From Epiperipatus broadwayi (taxonomy: Eukaryota > Onychophora > Udeonychophora > Euonychophora > Peripatidae): 64,000 bases of DNA. Below are positions 36,033 to 49,078 of the stretch, piece after piece. The notes beneath the pieces are model-generated. The model worked only from the letters and a program-made list of their open reading frames with translations, was not told the origin of the DNA and searched no databases. How positions within the stretch are numbered: position 1 is the first letter of the stretch; each line of letters begins with the position of its first letter. A program made the translations under genes and the position numbers. The stretch spans positions 372,001 through 436,000 of the forward strand of contig JAQFVV010000445.1 in assembly GCA_028023455.1 (NCBI GenBank), written 5' to 3'.

Positions 36033-38421
36033 ATCATATAGAGTTGCAGTCTAAATTATCACTTTATAAATAGAGATTTGTTGTGTCTATTTGTTTCATG
36101 CATAAAGTTGTTTTTCATTTTAAACTGTTTATTGTTTTGAAAGTTGTTTAAATTAAAATCTTTTATTCGCATTTAAGTGAATAAATTACTTTAGTTTTAA
36201 ATATTTGTGTGCTGATATGTATTTAAAAGAACAAGGGAGATATAAGATTTAAATTTAATAAAATTATATAAAAATTAATTATTTAAGGTATATTTTTATT
36301 ATTTTTTGTTAATATTAAAGGTAACTTAGAAATAGTTGAATGCAAGGCATTCAAAAACAAATGTTCAAGACGTGTGCGCGTGTATGCAATGTGACAATGA
36401 AAAATTTTAGCATTGCGTAGTGTCTAGGAGAAAACTAGTAATTTTGAGCATCATTAATTTTGTAGTAAAAGGATTATTTGTCCTTAATGTAAAAAAAAGG
36501 AGGTACTTGATAAGGAACTTCTGATCCAACTAGATCATCTTCTTTTAATATAATTTTTAAAAAATGGCAATAGTAGTAAAGTTATTAACTATGGTAGTCA
36601 TCTAGGTAAGGCTAGTATGGCTGGGCTTGTAAAGCCTCTGTTCTAGTTGCCTACATTACTGCCAAGTCTCTATAGCATAATGTTAAAATAAAAGCATCTA
36701 ACAAAAAGGAAATCTATCTTTTCTAAACCTCAGCATTGAAGAAATTACATTTTAAAAATATCCAAAGGGAGAATATTATTTCATGGAACAATTAATAGTA
36801 GACATTTCCAAGAATTTTTAAATTCACCTGTAATCATCTTCTAAACAAGATTTGGCAACAATAGACTTCTATTTATAACTTTTAAAATTTTTAACCAAGA
36901 TTAACTTTCTTTAATAATCTTCCCCTTCTTATTTTGTCAACAAGTATCACTGGAAATTCACTGAAAATCAGATTCAAAATGAACTTTGAATTTAGGACTT
37001 TAATAAAAGAAAAAGAAATAAAGACTTTATTTCCATTAATAATAATTTTATTAAGAATTGTTGTTATGCATTTTTTTTCTCTCTCTTAGATCTTCTAAAA
37101 AAACTTTCTTTTAAAACAACAAAGGTAATATTTAAAAATATTTTTTGTTTCATATGTAATACATGTTTGGAAACATCCCATATAATAATTTTGGTGTAAA
37201 TGGTTATGCTTATTAAAGGATATATAATGATTATTAAAATGTATTATGGTTATAAATTTTAAATCTTTTAAGTACATTGTTCCAATGTAGTTAGTCATTA
37301 AGGATACAAGCACTAGAAATAAGTCATTGGTAAACTTAGTTTGTTACATAATGGATTTGAATAGTGGCTATTGTATGCTTGGCATTGTTATATGCAGTAA
37401 TATACATTTTTTATTTGTATAAGAGATGGCGAATTCCTCTACCTGAGAGATTCAAAATCCTCTTATTGTGAAGCTATTTCAGATTTTTTTTATGTAAGAG
37501 ATGGTAAAATTTTCCTTATTATATTTTAAATGAGAATGTATGTAAATACATGTAATAATATATTTACTTTCCTTTTGCCACTTATTAAATACACCATTCT
37601 TGTGATCCTAAGCTAGTTTGCCTAGAAGCTTCCTACATTATAATTTATATCAGTAGATAAGGAACTTTTACCTGTGAAATACATAAATAAACTATATTCT
37701 AAATTAGTTATTTATTTTATTAGTAAATAATTATAATATTCTTTTATATAATCCTAGTTAAGATTTTTTTTTCAGCTTGTAGAAAACCGTGCTGAATATA
37801 ACTATTTACCATTTCATTTTGGAAGTTTTTTTAGTTTTTTTAATACTTTGAAAAGCTGCAGGAACTTTGTAAATATATTTGTTATTATATGAAAATACTT
37901 AAATATCAATAAATAGTATACAATTTTATTATATTTTGTTTTCATGTATTTTCTTCATTAATTTATGGTCACACATATTAGATTCACTGTCTCATTTTTT
38001 CTATTTACTCTGAAATATTAAATACACATATACTAATATTTTCTTTTACCTAACTATATTAAATTATTTTTGGATATTGTAACATTGTAATGTTTAAAAA
38101 AAGGATGATGTTTACATTAAAAGAAACTTTAGAATTATTTGTTTACTTAGCCTAAATATATTTTAAAGTCAAAAAATACTCCTTTGATTTTAATACACAT
38201 TTATTTGAAATATGTACATATGTAATAGAAGAGTCTTAGATATAAATATATTTCATCTTTTTATAAGTTTAGCTAGCCAAAGATGAGAGATTTATTATTA
38301 TTGATCTATTATTTATAGTTGCACTTTTTTGACATGATCAGTTCATAGACTGTGTTAAATAAGAAAAGCCAATCTCACTTTTCCACTCTCCTTGTAAGTA
38401 GAGTACAGTTTTTGCCACCCA
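36033..38421 (+). repeat. Right 2.4-kb direct repeat (putative LTR)
   Basis: Starts ATCATATAGAGTTGCAGTCT and is colinear with the left copy to TTTTGCCACC. By eye the copies differ by many substitutions and small indels, so any insertion is old. Confidence 0.7.
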
Positions 38422-39638
38422 AATACATGGAATATTTAAAAAGCTAGTTTCCAGCACTATTTACCATTACAACATTTATATTTATTAAAAATTAGTTTGA
38501 GTATATAAAACATAGACAATAAATATCCATTTATTAACATTAATTTGATAATTATAATATTTGTTGAAAATTATTGGGTATTTGTCTAAGAAAAAGCATG
38601 GTAGTTTTGCTACTAAATACTATTTTACAGTTATCTTAACTTGTATTAGCATAAGATTTTATTAATAACATAGATTTTTCCCATAGTGCTTTTATTGAAT
38701 TTTTAATTGAAATAAATATCTGAAGAAGTCAGGAGTCACAGACTGTTGACAAATATCAATCATTCTTAGTTATTCTTAAGAAAAAGATTTCTTTTAAGAG
38801 TGTTGTTTTCTTCTTGACCACACTCAATGTAAAACTCATCATATAACTTAATCATCTGTCAAAATTGATATATTATTAATATTTTTTTTAATATTTTAAT
38901 AATTACAAAGCTAATATCCCATTTTAAAGCAGAATTTTATAAATTCATCGCAAATCCACATTTATTCACATTTTTTTTAAAAAAAATTAAATAAAAAAGA
39001 ATTCATTTATTTTTTGAAAAAGTATTTACACTAACATCATTGGGGACATTTACATCTTCTGTTTTTATTTACAAGTGAGTTTTTAAATAGTTAAAAGGTC
39101 AAATGAGATTTTTTATAATATTTGTTTACAAAATGAAAAAGAAATCAAATCCAATTTATTGAGTTTTAGTATAAAATAAAGATTTTATACAGAAGTGATA
39201 GGTTGAGCATTTTAAAAAAACTCTCATCAGTTGAAACAAAAGAGAATGTATAAGGATTAACTTTTTGCTTCTTTAAAGTTGTACATTTCTTTTGATATTG
39301 ACATAGAGTACAATAAATTTGTTTAATTTTGTAACCAATTTCAATCAATTCTTTTATAAATATTTCAGTATTATGTGATTTATCACTTTCACAATGATAT
39401 AATTTATCATTGTGAAATAAAATAGTTATATGATTTGTCATCCTATGCATAAATGATACTTTTGGTTTACAATGTGTTTAATCTCTTTCTTACACTGGTT
39501 TGATTAACAATTTATGACTTAATAAATCACCATCTTTTGTAACATACAAATTAAGACATTTAATAGCATCTATTGATTACCCAAGCTTATAGTAGCAGTA
39601 GATTTATAATAAAAAATAAAATTTGTTTCTAAAAAGCT
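38422..39638. other. AT-rich stretch, one unassigned open frame
   Basis: A 94-codon minus-strand frame at 39166-39450 contains a CTLCQYQKKC cysteine pair pattern but no family I can name. It sits next to the possible transposase fragment at 39639-39887, on the opposite strand. Confidence 0.4.
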
Positions 39639-39887
39639 TTGTATACGCTGGTCTTACGTGATGATTTTGGGAATTTTATACCATTTCTTTTAGCAAAAGC
39701 AAATGCCTTCATTCACAGAATTTTATATATATATAAATTAAATTATGTTAATTTAGCATATGCAGTCTATATGATCTCCCATATAGCAATATTTCATGAA
39801 AAAATAAACCAATTTCTGATGGACTCTATGGTAATGCAATTTGTACATAAAATTGTTCACTACATTCAATTAGACATTAATGTTTAA
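39639..39887 (+). pseudogene. Possible MULE-type transposase fragment
   Basis: The frame reads LYTLVLRDDFGNFIPFLLAKAN, which resembles the segment around the first catalytic acidic residue region of MULE-like transposases (hydrophobic-D-x-F/Y-G-x-x-I/V-P). The rest is not distinctive, and no terminal inverted repeats were found around it. It could be chance. Confidence 0.3.
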
Positions 39888-40730
39888 ATATGACTTAGCA
39901 ATAATTTAAATAAGTTTTTAATCAAACTCATTTCAAATAATTCTTCTTTCAAATATCATTGAAATGTGTAAATAACTAATTATAAGCCATCTAAAACTGT
40001 AATAATTTTAAATAACATTAATTTAATATACAGAAATTTTACAATCTCTCAAATGGCAATGTTCATGAAAATATCAACCAATAATCATTGTGGGAAATAT
40101 GTTTCTGTTAAAACTATTATGTCTAGCAAAGATTGTTTGATGTTTTTTTTTCTAGAATACATTGTCACTTGCAAGATCATAAAATATAATCAAAAACTTT
40201 CAAGTGAGAAAAAACTAAAATAAAAGTCATAAAAATCTTCATCAAAGACAAGTTAATAAGATTTCTAAGTCATATCCCTCTAGTACTTTTTTAAACTTGA
40301 GATTGAAAAGATCTCTATAGTAAAATGGTACATTCTAATGTGAAATTATAATACAATATATACTGCACTGCTTATTATAATTTAATTTTTACATTTACCA
40401 TATTAAATGTGGCATTAATTTCAATTTGAATCACCTATTAAAGCAGCACATCTAAAGTTTTTACCCAGTTTCTAATTATAAACACTAAATACCCTTGCAT
40501 TATATATGTATAAATAAACAGAAAGAGTAGAGGGAAAATAAAGGGAGATTGATTTAATGTATTTATTATATGTATTATAATTAGTTATTGCAGGAAGTTA
40601 AGAGTTCTGCCAAAGCTGGCTGGAGCAATTAAAAAATAGTGCTAGGATGTAGGAATAAAATTCGTTCATTAATGACATAACATTACTTATTGCCATTTAA
40701 TATCATTATATAATATTTAACACATATATA
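39888..40730. other. AT-rich stretch, nothing recognised
   Basis: No coding or repeat signal before the ATC tail of the LINE. Confidence 0.4.
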
Positions 40731-41041
40731 TATCATCATCATCATTGTCACCATTATCAATCAACTGCAGGATGAAGGTTTCTCCAAGTTCAATCCATCT
40801 TCTCTGATGTCTTGCATCTCTTCTCCAAATCATTCCTGCACACCTTCTTACTTCAGCCATCCACCTCACATGTGGTTTTTTTCTGGGTCTTTTGTAATCC
40901 CTTGGAATCCATCTTTTATCATCCCTTCTAGCAATATGTCCAGCCCAACTCCACTTTAGTCTTTAATTCTTTGAATGATGTCAGTCATACCTGTTTGTTC
41001 TCTTACCCATATATTGCATTTTTGATCTCTTCTTATTACTC

Positions 41042-42516
41042 CTAACATGCATCTCTACATACTTCTTTCAGTAGTCTGAAGTCTCTGAATTGCTTTTTTA
41101 TTAAGTGTCCAAGTCTCAGATAATAAGCAAGAACTGGTAAACACATTTTTTTAAAAACCTTCCTTTTCAAACACATAGACATATTTCCTTTTAGTATTAA
41201 GTTATTTCTACCAAAAGCATTCCAACCAAGTTTAATTCTATGATTAATTTTCATCCATTATGTTTCCAACTGTAGTAATAATCTGACCAAAGTATTTGTA
41301 GCTATTAACTTTTTCTAGCTCATCATAATCAATGTTTATTTTCATTTTTTGAAAAAATTCATTGAACATCACATTAGTTTTTTTTTAACATTTACCTTTA
41401 GTTCTACGTTGTTACTTTCATCTGATAACTCCTGCAACATTTTCTGAAGCTCTAAAGCATTATTTACAAAAACAACTACATCATCTGCAAAATCCAAATG
41501 ACTTAAATAATCTCCATTTAATTTTACTTCTTTAATTTTCCATTTTAATCCACAAAATACTTCTTGCAGCACTGCTGTAAAAAGTTTTGGAAATATGGAA
41601 TCATCTTGTCTTACACCCTTCACAATGTTAACATTCCTAGTATCATTATGTAATCTAATTGTTGCTGTTGCATTTTTATAAATATTCTACAGAATATGAC
41701 AATATCTTGGGTCTATACCTTGATGAGCCAATGCTTTAATCACTGAAGAAATATTTATAGAATTGAATGCCTTTTCGTAATCTACATATCCAAAGCACAA
41801 TGGCAATTCATATTCATTAATCCTCTCTATAACTTCTCTCAATACTTGGATATGATTTACTGTACTAAAACCATTTTTAAATCCAGCTTGCACTCTTGGT
41901 TGGTTGAAATCCAATGTTCTCTGTGGATGAGTTGTAATTATCTTGGTAAAAATTTTGTATAAAACTGATAAAAGACTGATAGATCTGTAATATCTAATAT
42001 CATCTTTATCACCTTTTTAAATATTAATATTGCATTCTTCCAATCATTTGGTACACCTTTATCATTTAAACATGTGTTATATAACTTTGCCAAAATTCTT
42101 TCTATTTCTTCACCTGCTTCTTTTAATATATCAATTATAATTCCATCATTACCTGGAGCTTTGCATGTCTCACTTCTTCATTTAAAATTCTGGTCAATTC
42201 AGAAGATATAATAGAAGTAGGAGATACTTATTTTTTTAGTACTATATAATTTTTGATAGAATTCTTCTACCCATTTCATGATGTCATCTCTCATTTTAGT
42301 ATTAGTTTCATCTTTTTGTCTTATTGCAGACATAAGTTTCCTACCAATACCAAAATATTGTTTTACACTCTTGAGACTTTTATTCTCTTTTAAAGCCTTC
42401 CTTGCTAATTCACAATTATATTTTCTTATATTATTATCAACTCTTCTTTGTACCATTTTACAAAATTCAAGATATTCAATCCTTTTTAATGTCTCGGTAG
42501 AATTTTTGTTGGTCAA
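41042..42516 (-). pseudogene. RTE reverse transcriptase domain, fragmented
   Basis: Motif A region: FVDYEKAF-type CFGYVDYEKAFNSI (41687-41914). Motif B: KGVRQDDSIFPKLF (41560-41620), with D where G is usual. Motif C: LSHLDFADDVVVF (41470-41505), with the catalytic DD intact. Thumb: RIKLGWNAFG and CLKRKVF (41042-41254). The segments lie in different frames with stops between. The 42199-42516 frame is the EN-RT linker. Confidence 0.9.
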
Positions 42517-42776
42517 CTATGACTTTATTCTATCGGCTATCTTTGTTACAGTTTTTAAAGGTGTATCAGTTATTTTCTTATTAATTTCATTCAAATCTGA
42601 ATCATATTCAAAATCTACTAATACATGAAACTGATTTGCAAGTATTAATTTAAATTCTTTAGAATGTTTCTGAAGATTAAGAATATCAACTGTAAATAAT
42701 CAACTGTAAATATTGTTTTTCTTAGTAATTTTTGACTCTCTAGTTTCACATTAACACATATCTTATATCTTATTAA

Positions 42777-43526
42777 TCAATGATCACTTCCTGTGCTGAA
42801 TTTATTAAGAACATTACAATCATGAAATATGTACTTTCTGTTAGTCAAAATGTAATCTAATTCTGCTGTACCTTCATTTGGATGTTCCCATGTCCATTTC
42901 CTTTTAACAATTTTCTCAAAAAAAGAATTCATAATGTAAATTTTTTCTTTTTCTGCAAACTCCACAAGTTTATATCCTCTCTCATTTCTATTACCATGAC
43001 TACATTTACCTACTACACTTTCAACTTTCATTTGTTTACCAATTTTAGTATTACAATCTCCCATAACAATTTTAAAATATTGTTTAGTCTGATAAAAAGC
43101 CTTTTGTACATCTATATAAAAATCTTCTACTACTTCATCACTATAAAAAATTGTTGGGGAATAAACCTGAATTATCTGCATTTGGTACCTGTTATTAAGT
43201 GGAATAACTAATTTTGCCACTTTGTCCAATACACCATCAATCTTCACAATGTTATTCTTTCACTTTTTATTTATAATGAATCCTATTCCAATATTTGTGC
43301 CTTTGTAATAGAGCACATGCCCACATTTTAAATCAATTATCTCTTCACCTTCCCTTCTAACTTCACAAAATCCAATGATGTCCCATTTAATATAAGACAG
43401 TTCTTCTTTCAATTCTTGCAATTTTCCTTCACTTAAAAGTGATATGCAGTTGTACCTACATAAATAAAAAGGCATCATCAAATGGCAGCCTGGGTTTGCA
43501 ATCAGGATATTCTTAGCACCCTCCAC
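42777..43526 (-). pseudogene. RTE endonuclease domain (AP-endonuclease type)
   Basis: Ordered motifs: CRYNCISLLSEGKLQELKEE, WDIIGFCEVR (catalytic E), GHVLYYKG, IIQVYSPT, KIVMGDCNTKIG (GDxN), RKWTWEHPNEGTAELDYIL and a final SDH. All catalytic residues of the exonuclease-endonuclease-phosphatase fold used by LINEs are present. One stop near 43257 divides it into two open frames (43260-43526 and 42777-43247), and the frame closes right after SDH. Confidence 0.9.
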
Positions 43527-43530
43527 TTTC

Positions 43531-44616
43531 AGTCACCAACCGCTGTGTTGTTTTCTGACTTTACAGCCTCCTGAGAATAAGGGCATGATTTAATTTTGGC
43601 CATCATGATTATATATATCTATTAGAAAAAAAATTTTCATTCACATACACATTCATTCTGCCTTATCAGACAATTGAGAAGGAAGACCATGTTTGTTTCT
43701 TGATCTTAAACTCAGAGGTACAAAACCAATAAACTCACCATGCTAGCTAATGCGTGTTGGTAAGCAGCCCATCCATGTTCATATACCATATGAATAATCA
43801 CATAGTAATAACAACTGCAATGACAAGAACGTATGGAGTTGACATTAGGGATTTGCCCTGCTTGGTTCCTTTAAGGCCTCCAAGAGGAATCAAAGGATAT
43901 CCTTTCAGTTAATAACAAACTCCTTTCTGTAACCCGTATATATATATAGAATTAGTATTAATAATTAACAATAAAAACATTAATTAGTGCAGCAATAATT
44001 GTTTTATACGTTATGATTTGTTTGTTTGTGAAAATATAACTGATGTAAACAGCTTTTGTTTTATATATGCCTTTTACACCTGTTTGCATTTTTTACATTT
44101 GATAAATAAGTTACTGAGATCAACAGAGCTTTTTTACTAAAAGAAATTGCGTTTCTCAATACATGCTTTTATCAACGCTAAATTAAATCCACTTTCATAG
44201 AAAAGAGTTTATTTATTTTTCTAATTTAAATAATTAAGAATATACATCAAATTAAGAAATATTTTTATTTTACTGATTAATTTTTAAACAAATAAACATA
44301 TGATAAATTGAAAAACTGCATAAAAGTTTTAGACACTTTTATAAGTCTGTGCATGTGTCTATATACGAAAATATTAAAAATTTAATGAGATCTTCCATGT
44401 AATTAAATAGAAATCTTTTGGCTCATAGGGATCGGTCAAATAAAATCATACTGTGGGTGAATAAATCCCAGTTTATCAATCCATATATTAATTGTTTACT
44501 TGCTTAGATCGTAAATGAACTCTAATTAAAAAATATGTGGATCTCATTTAATTTTTAATATTTACAATTATAAAATCTAATATTTAAATACAAGTATATT
44601 ATATATAACTTTAATC
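43531..44616. other. Mixed stretch, partly possible LINE 5' region
   Basis: 43531-43920 is less AT-rich than the following sequence and may contain the untranslated 5' region of the RTE element; its boundary could not be fixed. The remainder is plain AT-rich DNA. Confidence 0.4.
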
Positions 44617-44792
44617 TAGATGTAATTAGAGGGGATTTGAACCCAGACTTTCAAGCCTCACTTAGTCATCAACTCCATCTTATACAACCATGCACATAGA
44701 TGACATACATGCGAAAAAGATCAATTATCTCCAATATATATATTTTGTGCTAAACTAGCACTCAATAGTTGGTTCAGATCATCATCTTCCAT
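44617..44792 (-). repeat. tRNA-like-ended repeat, partial copy (family of 28463 and 45080)
   Basis: On the minus strand, GATGATCTGAACCAACTATT, ATTGATCTTTTTCGCATGTA and GATGACTAAGTGAGGCTTGA run to GGGTTCAAATCCCC, a good B-box and T-arm. Only one end of the palindromic form is present here. Confidence 0.65.
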
Positions 44793-45079
44793 ATATATAT
44801 AATCAGTGCTCGTATTATATTAAGATAACAATTTTTCAAACTTTAATGGACAGGCTTCAATCCTAGCCAGTTTCCAACTCTTCAGTCATCCATGTCATTG
44901 AAAATCTGATGATGGTAAATTCAAACCCTTGTTTGCCAATTTTATTGTCATTTCCATGTTGACCATAAGTCATTGTGACCACTCACATGCAGAACCATTT
45001 AAATACATGGAAAAGGGTGGGCAGAATATAGGCTGAATATGTAATATTTAGTATATATATATATATGTATTTTTAATCT

Positions 45080-45318
45080 AGATGTATTTAGAAGAGATTT
45101 GAGCCCAGACTTTCCAGTCCCCTTTAGTCATCAACTCCATTTTATACAGATGATGATCTGGACCAACTAATGAATGCTGGTTTAGTACCAATATTGTATA
45201 TTGGAAATCATTTATCTTTTTCGCATGTATGTGGGCATGTGTATTAGTTGAATAAAATGGATATAATGACTAAAGAGAGCTTGAAAGTCTAAGTTCAAAT
45301 CCCATCTAATTATAAAAT
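45080..45318. repeat. tRNA-like-ended palindromic repeat, compact copy
   Basis: The left end AGAGATTTGAGCCCAGACTT is inverted at the right end (GAAAGTCTAAGTTCAAATCC). The interior carries GATGATCTGGACCAACTAAT and ATCTTTTTCGCATGTATGTG. A tRNA-like T-arm at each end suggests two SINE units joined tail to tail. Confidence 0.65.
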
Positions 45319-46251
45319 CTGTTACAATTTTCTATTATTTATGTTTTGTATACAAATGTTCAAAGATTTTTAAAGTTAAAAGAAACTTTTAAAAAAACTT
45401 TATAAACATAACTTAAAAGTTCTTTGGTATGAAAAAAATTTCTTAGGATCATAAGCAAAACAATCAGGTTGGCAGAAAATCTTTAAAAATAATCTGAACC
45501 ATATGATGCCTTATTCAGCCTATTATCTTATCATCATATTATTTATCAAAAAGCAATTTTTAAGTTCGTTTTAAACTTTTTTATGCTTGCAATCTGAATT
45601 TTTGATCATATAAAAACAGTGAAAAGACTATAGATGTACAAATTTTTCCTATTAGTTTACATATCATGACAACAGTTTCCAAAATTACATTTCCCCTAAA
45701 ATGGGTAAATGAACGTACATAAAAAAATATTATCTGACCACTTTTATAAGACTGTTTTACATCATCAAAGTCTTTTTAAAACTTTCAACATTCTAATTAA
45801 TAAAATTCTCAGCATGAAAAAGTTTTCTCTTCATTGAGAATTTTTACTTGATGTATTTCATACAAATATAAATAATAAATTATTTTCTGTCTGTATGTAG
45901 AACTAATATTTCTACTTATTGCACAAAGTAAATAATTTTAATGTTTTTGATAATTAGTTTCATGGATACTAGTCAATGCACAAAATTCATAGCAACGTGG
46001 AACCTATTCCTCATTATTAGAAAACCTAATTTATACATAAACATATATATTCCAATATGTGCTTCTTTTCGTGATATTTGCTTCTTTACAGTGAATTCTG
46101 CTATAATATATGAAACTTCCTTTTTTATTAAAATTTTTACAACTGCAAATACATATTACAAACACTAGAACAACAGATCTTAAGTTTCACATCAAATTTA
46201 AGTTACAAATTCAATTTGCTTGCTGATTATTTGTTCATTTAGTAGAAAATT
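45319..46251. other. AT-rich stretch, nothing recognised
   Basis: Short A/T-driven open frames only, for example 45941-46168 (+). Confidence 0.4.
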
Positions 46252-46336
46252 ATAATAATAATAATAATAATAATTATTATTATTATTACTATTATTATTA
46301 TTATTATTATGATGATGATGATGATGAAGATGATGA
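46252..46336. repeat. Compound microsatellite (AAT)n(ATT)n(ATG)n
   Basis: About seven AAT triplets, then ATT triplets, then ATG triplets. The AAT/ATT junction is self-complementary. Confidence 0.95.
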
Positions 46337-46550
46337 TGTTTCAAAGCAAAACTTTATTGAATCTAAAAAGTTACAGAGTCACATCTAGTAAATACATTGA
46401 TTTGTTACAATTGCAAGAAACAAATTACAACTATGCACGGAGACCAATTAAGACATCTTTTCAGTACATAAGTCTTTATCATTGTTGTGTACTTTTTTGT
46501 TTGTTTTTAAATTTGGTCTTCTAATTAATTCAGTTCATGCTTGCATCTCT

Positions 46551-47576
46551 TTAAATTTGAAAATTGCTGATGTTGAAAATGTCACTATTTATCATATTGG
46601 ACTTATATTTCATAGACTGGATCTTGGTTTCAAGTGTGACCATGTAGCTGCAAACATCTAGTTGAGTTAGGATGATGTCTCTTTTTTTGAACAGTTCTAG
46701 TTTTATTGAGTATGTTGATGGGTGGTGTTGAGGGTTATTAGCAAGAGCAAAAGTGCACCTGGTAGACCAGTAGGCATAAAGGCTGTAGGTTGCTGCACGA
46801 ATAGCAGAGATGTAGCCTTTTTTAAACATATTTATTATTTCATCAGTTGAAATATTAGCCTTTCTGTATGTGGTAAACATTGTGCAATGTATTGTTTCTA
46901 GTGCAGTGCAGGGATAAAGGAAATGATTTTGTGTCTCTTTTTCTCTATGACATAGCCCTCACAAGGAGTCTATATTTGTATAGAATCTATGAAATCTAAG
47001 GAAATGTGTTGTGGATAGAGCATTAAGATTAAACTTAAGTAGAAAATCAAATAATTTTGGTTCTAGTGATCACTTTCTGAATTGTTGCAATAGTTGCCTG
47101 TTTTCTATCCCAAGAGCTGGTGGATATAGATTAGGTGTCTGGTTTGGTTATAGTATATTATAAATGTCCCAGTATGTATACTTGTTTTCATTATTGAGTG
47201 ATATTTTGTTGTATATTGGCTTGAGTTCTTCAATCAGTGTAGATAGATATCCATTCGAAGGGGGTGGTCTGTCTGTGGGTATTATGTTGATCATGCACTC
47301 CAGATCTGGAAATCTTTTTATGGTGGCTGTTAATAGATTTACTGATTTCTGTGTAGAAAAAACATTGATTATATGGTGTCCAAGTCCATTGCTATGTGAC
47401 AGTCTGCTCAGATTTTTTAAAGAGATCACCGCTGTCTTTCTCTTCCATATTAGTTTATTACAGATTGATGATATTTTAGATATGAATGTTTTTGCAAATT
47501 TGATTATAGGTGTGCAGTAGGTAATTTTTGTAATTATAAGTTGATTATATAGTACTACCTTCGCGTATATTGACAA
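46551..47576 (-). pseudogene. LINE C-terminal region
   Basis: 47148-47576 encodes a thumb/connector-like segment with ITYCTPI, LIWKRK and NGLGHHIINVF. 46551-46880 continues with YWSTRCTFAL and ends near the probable 3' end. No RNase H motif is recognised. Confidence 0.65.
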
Positions 47577-47699
47577 GTATGACTCATCAAGTGAGACTGA
47601 TTTTTTCTACATCTTTCTTTAATTTATTTTGAATTCTTTATCTCATTCCATTGGCACCAAAGTAGAATGGGAAACCAAGGAAAGCAGATGGTTTGCCAT

Positions 47700-48475
47700 T
47701 AAATATCTTTGTACAGTGCTTGTCTGTGTATATTGACTATGCCGTGGTTTTATTTGTGTTAATTTTTAAATTAAAATTTGAGGTATAATTCTTTATTATC
47801 TCTTGTAATAAAGGGGAGATTCTTTTTAGAGGAGAGGAAAATGGTTACATAGTCCATACAGGCTATGTGTGACATATTTAAAGCAGTGTTTGGGATTTGA
47901 ATGACTTTTATTTTTTTCTGTATCTCTATTAATAGAGGATTTATATATATAGTGTGAAGACAAAGCATTGAGGGAAGATCCTTGTGGGATGGATTGACTC
48001 AGTTTGAAAGCTGGTGATTTTTTCCCATTCAGTGTGATATGGATTTTATGGCTGAGTAGTAGATTGGCTATTATATATAGTAGGGATGGAGGTGTTGTTG
48101 TATTTTTCAGCATATCTAATAATTTGGCTATAGACACTGAGTCAAAATCTGCCTTGATGTCTAGTTGAACTCTAATCAGTGCATATTTCTTTTCTTTTTT
48201 TTACTACTTTGATAATTGTTTTGTATATTAAGGCACCCTGGCCAATGGATGATCCTTTTTTAACATATTGTGCTGATAATAACACAGGGAGTAGGTGTTG
48301 TTCTATTTTCTCCTTTATTACTTTTTCAAGAATTTTTATTCCTAAAGGTTCCTTTGAAATTGGTCGTAGATTAGATAAAGATGATATTGTTGTAGGTTTT
48401 TTTGTTAAATGGAACCATTGCAATTTGGATATAGACTTTGTATGTTGTAAATTTTTTGGGATATGTAATTGGTGA
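47700..48475 (-). pseudogene. LINE reverse transcriptase remnant
   Basis: NLRPIS...IKILEKVIKEKIEQHLLP and GSSIGQGAL (fingers; 48172-48423), then the motif A-like QLDIKADFDSV (about 48120-48165), motif B-like SIPQGSSLNALSS (about 47985-48025), and motif C-like CMDYVTIFLSS (about 47840-47875), where the second catalytic D is Y. Frames change between motifs. Confidence 0.8.
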
Positions 48476-49078
48476 CATCACATAAATATTTGGCTGTGAA
48501 GTGGCTAAAATGTTTGAACACAAATTTGGGAATGCCTTACGGTCCTGGGTGACATGTGTTTGTTATTGTTGCAAGTTGAAACATAATGTCAGTTGTTGTT
48601 ATTGGTGTGTCTGTTTCAGGATCACTGAATATGTCTTCATTTGGTATGTATGCCTTTTGTTTTTGCAGTTTTTTTTTAAAATGTTGATATATTGGGTATA
48701 TCATGTTATGTTCAGCTGTTATAGAGCCATCTATTTCAAGTGCCATTGGCACTGCCCACCATATGTATGCCTTGGTCCAAGTGTGTTGTTGTGTAAGGTA
48801 TATTTTTTCTTTTTTATTGTTACGTATTGCTTTAGTGTGTTGCATGTATTGTTATACATTTCTATAAGTTTTATAATTTGTGTTTGATTGTCTGTAGTTG
48901 GCCTGGAAATGGTTATTCTTTTATGTAGTTCATCTGCCAATGCTAATAATCTGGTGGGGGGTGTTGAATTGAAAGTAATATGATTAATGTTGAAAGACAG
49001 TATATTGGTGAATGCTATATACTTTTGTACTGGATTGAGTTACATGTTTTAAAGTTTTTGGAGCATTATACATGTTTC

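Larger units (their letters stand above)
31878..38421 (+). mobile_element. Candidate old LTR element: 2.4-kb direct repeats around a 1.75-kb gag/protease-like interior
   Basis: 31878-34282 and 36033-38421 are direct repeats offset by about 4.15 kb, colinear but clearly diverged. Only the interval between them carries retroelement-like coding traces, with two retropepsin-type signatures. No RT, RNase H or integrase was found. No clear primer-binding site, polypurine tract or TG...CA ends were identified, so LTR status rests on the repeat pair plus the protease-like remnant. A tandem segmental duplication is the alternative. Confidence 0.55.
40731..43530 (-). mobile_element. RTE-clade non-LTR retrotransposon, nearly complete but inactive
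   Basis: Endonuclease then reverse transcriptase on the minus strand, followed by a 3' region encoding a W-rich, basic tail (about 40770-40960) and ending in a short (GAT)n run at 40731-40745 (minus sense). A short microsatellite 3' end and a single EN-RT frame are usual for RTE elements, which are about 3 kb, so this copy is close to full length. Stops and frameshifts break the frame at several points. It would have moved by target-primed reverse transcription. Confidence 0.9.

Noticed and set aside
38730-38765. CTGAAGAAGTC hammerhead-like start
   Set aside because: No GAAA and no pairing stem I around it.
39195-39240. Minus-strand CTGATGAGAG with CTC downstream
   Set aside because: GAAA is replaced by AAC and no stem III or stem I is visible.
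46252-46336. AAT/ATT inverted repeat as a regulatory hairpin
   Set aside because: Explained by adjacent microsatellites.
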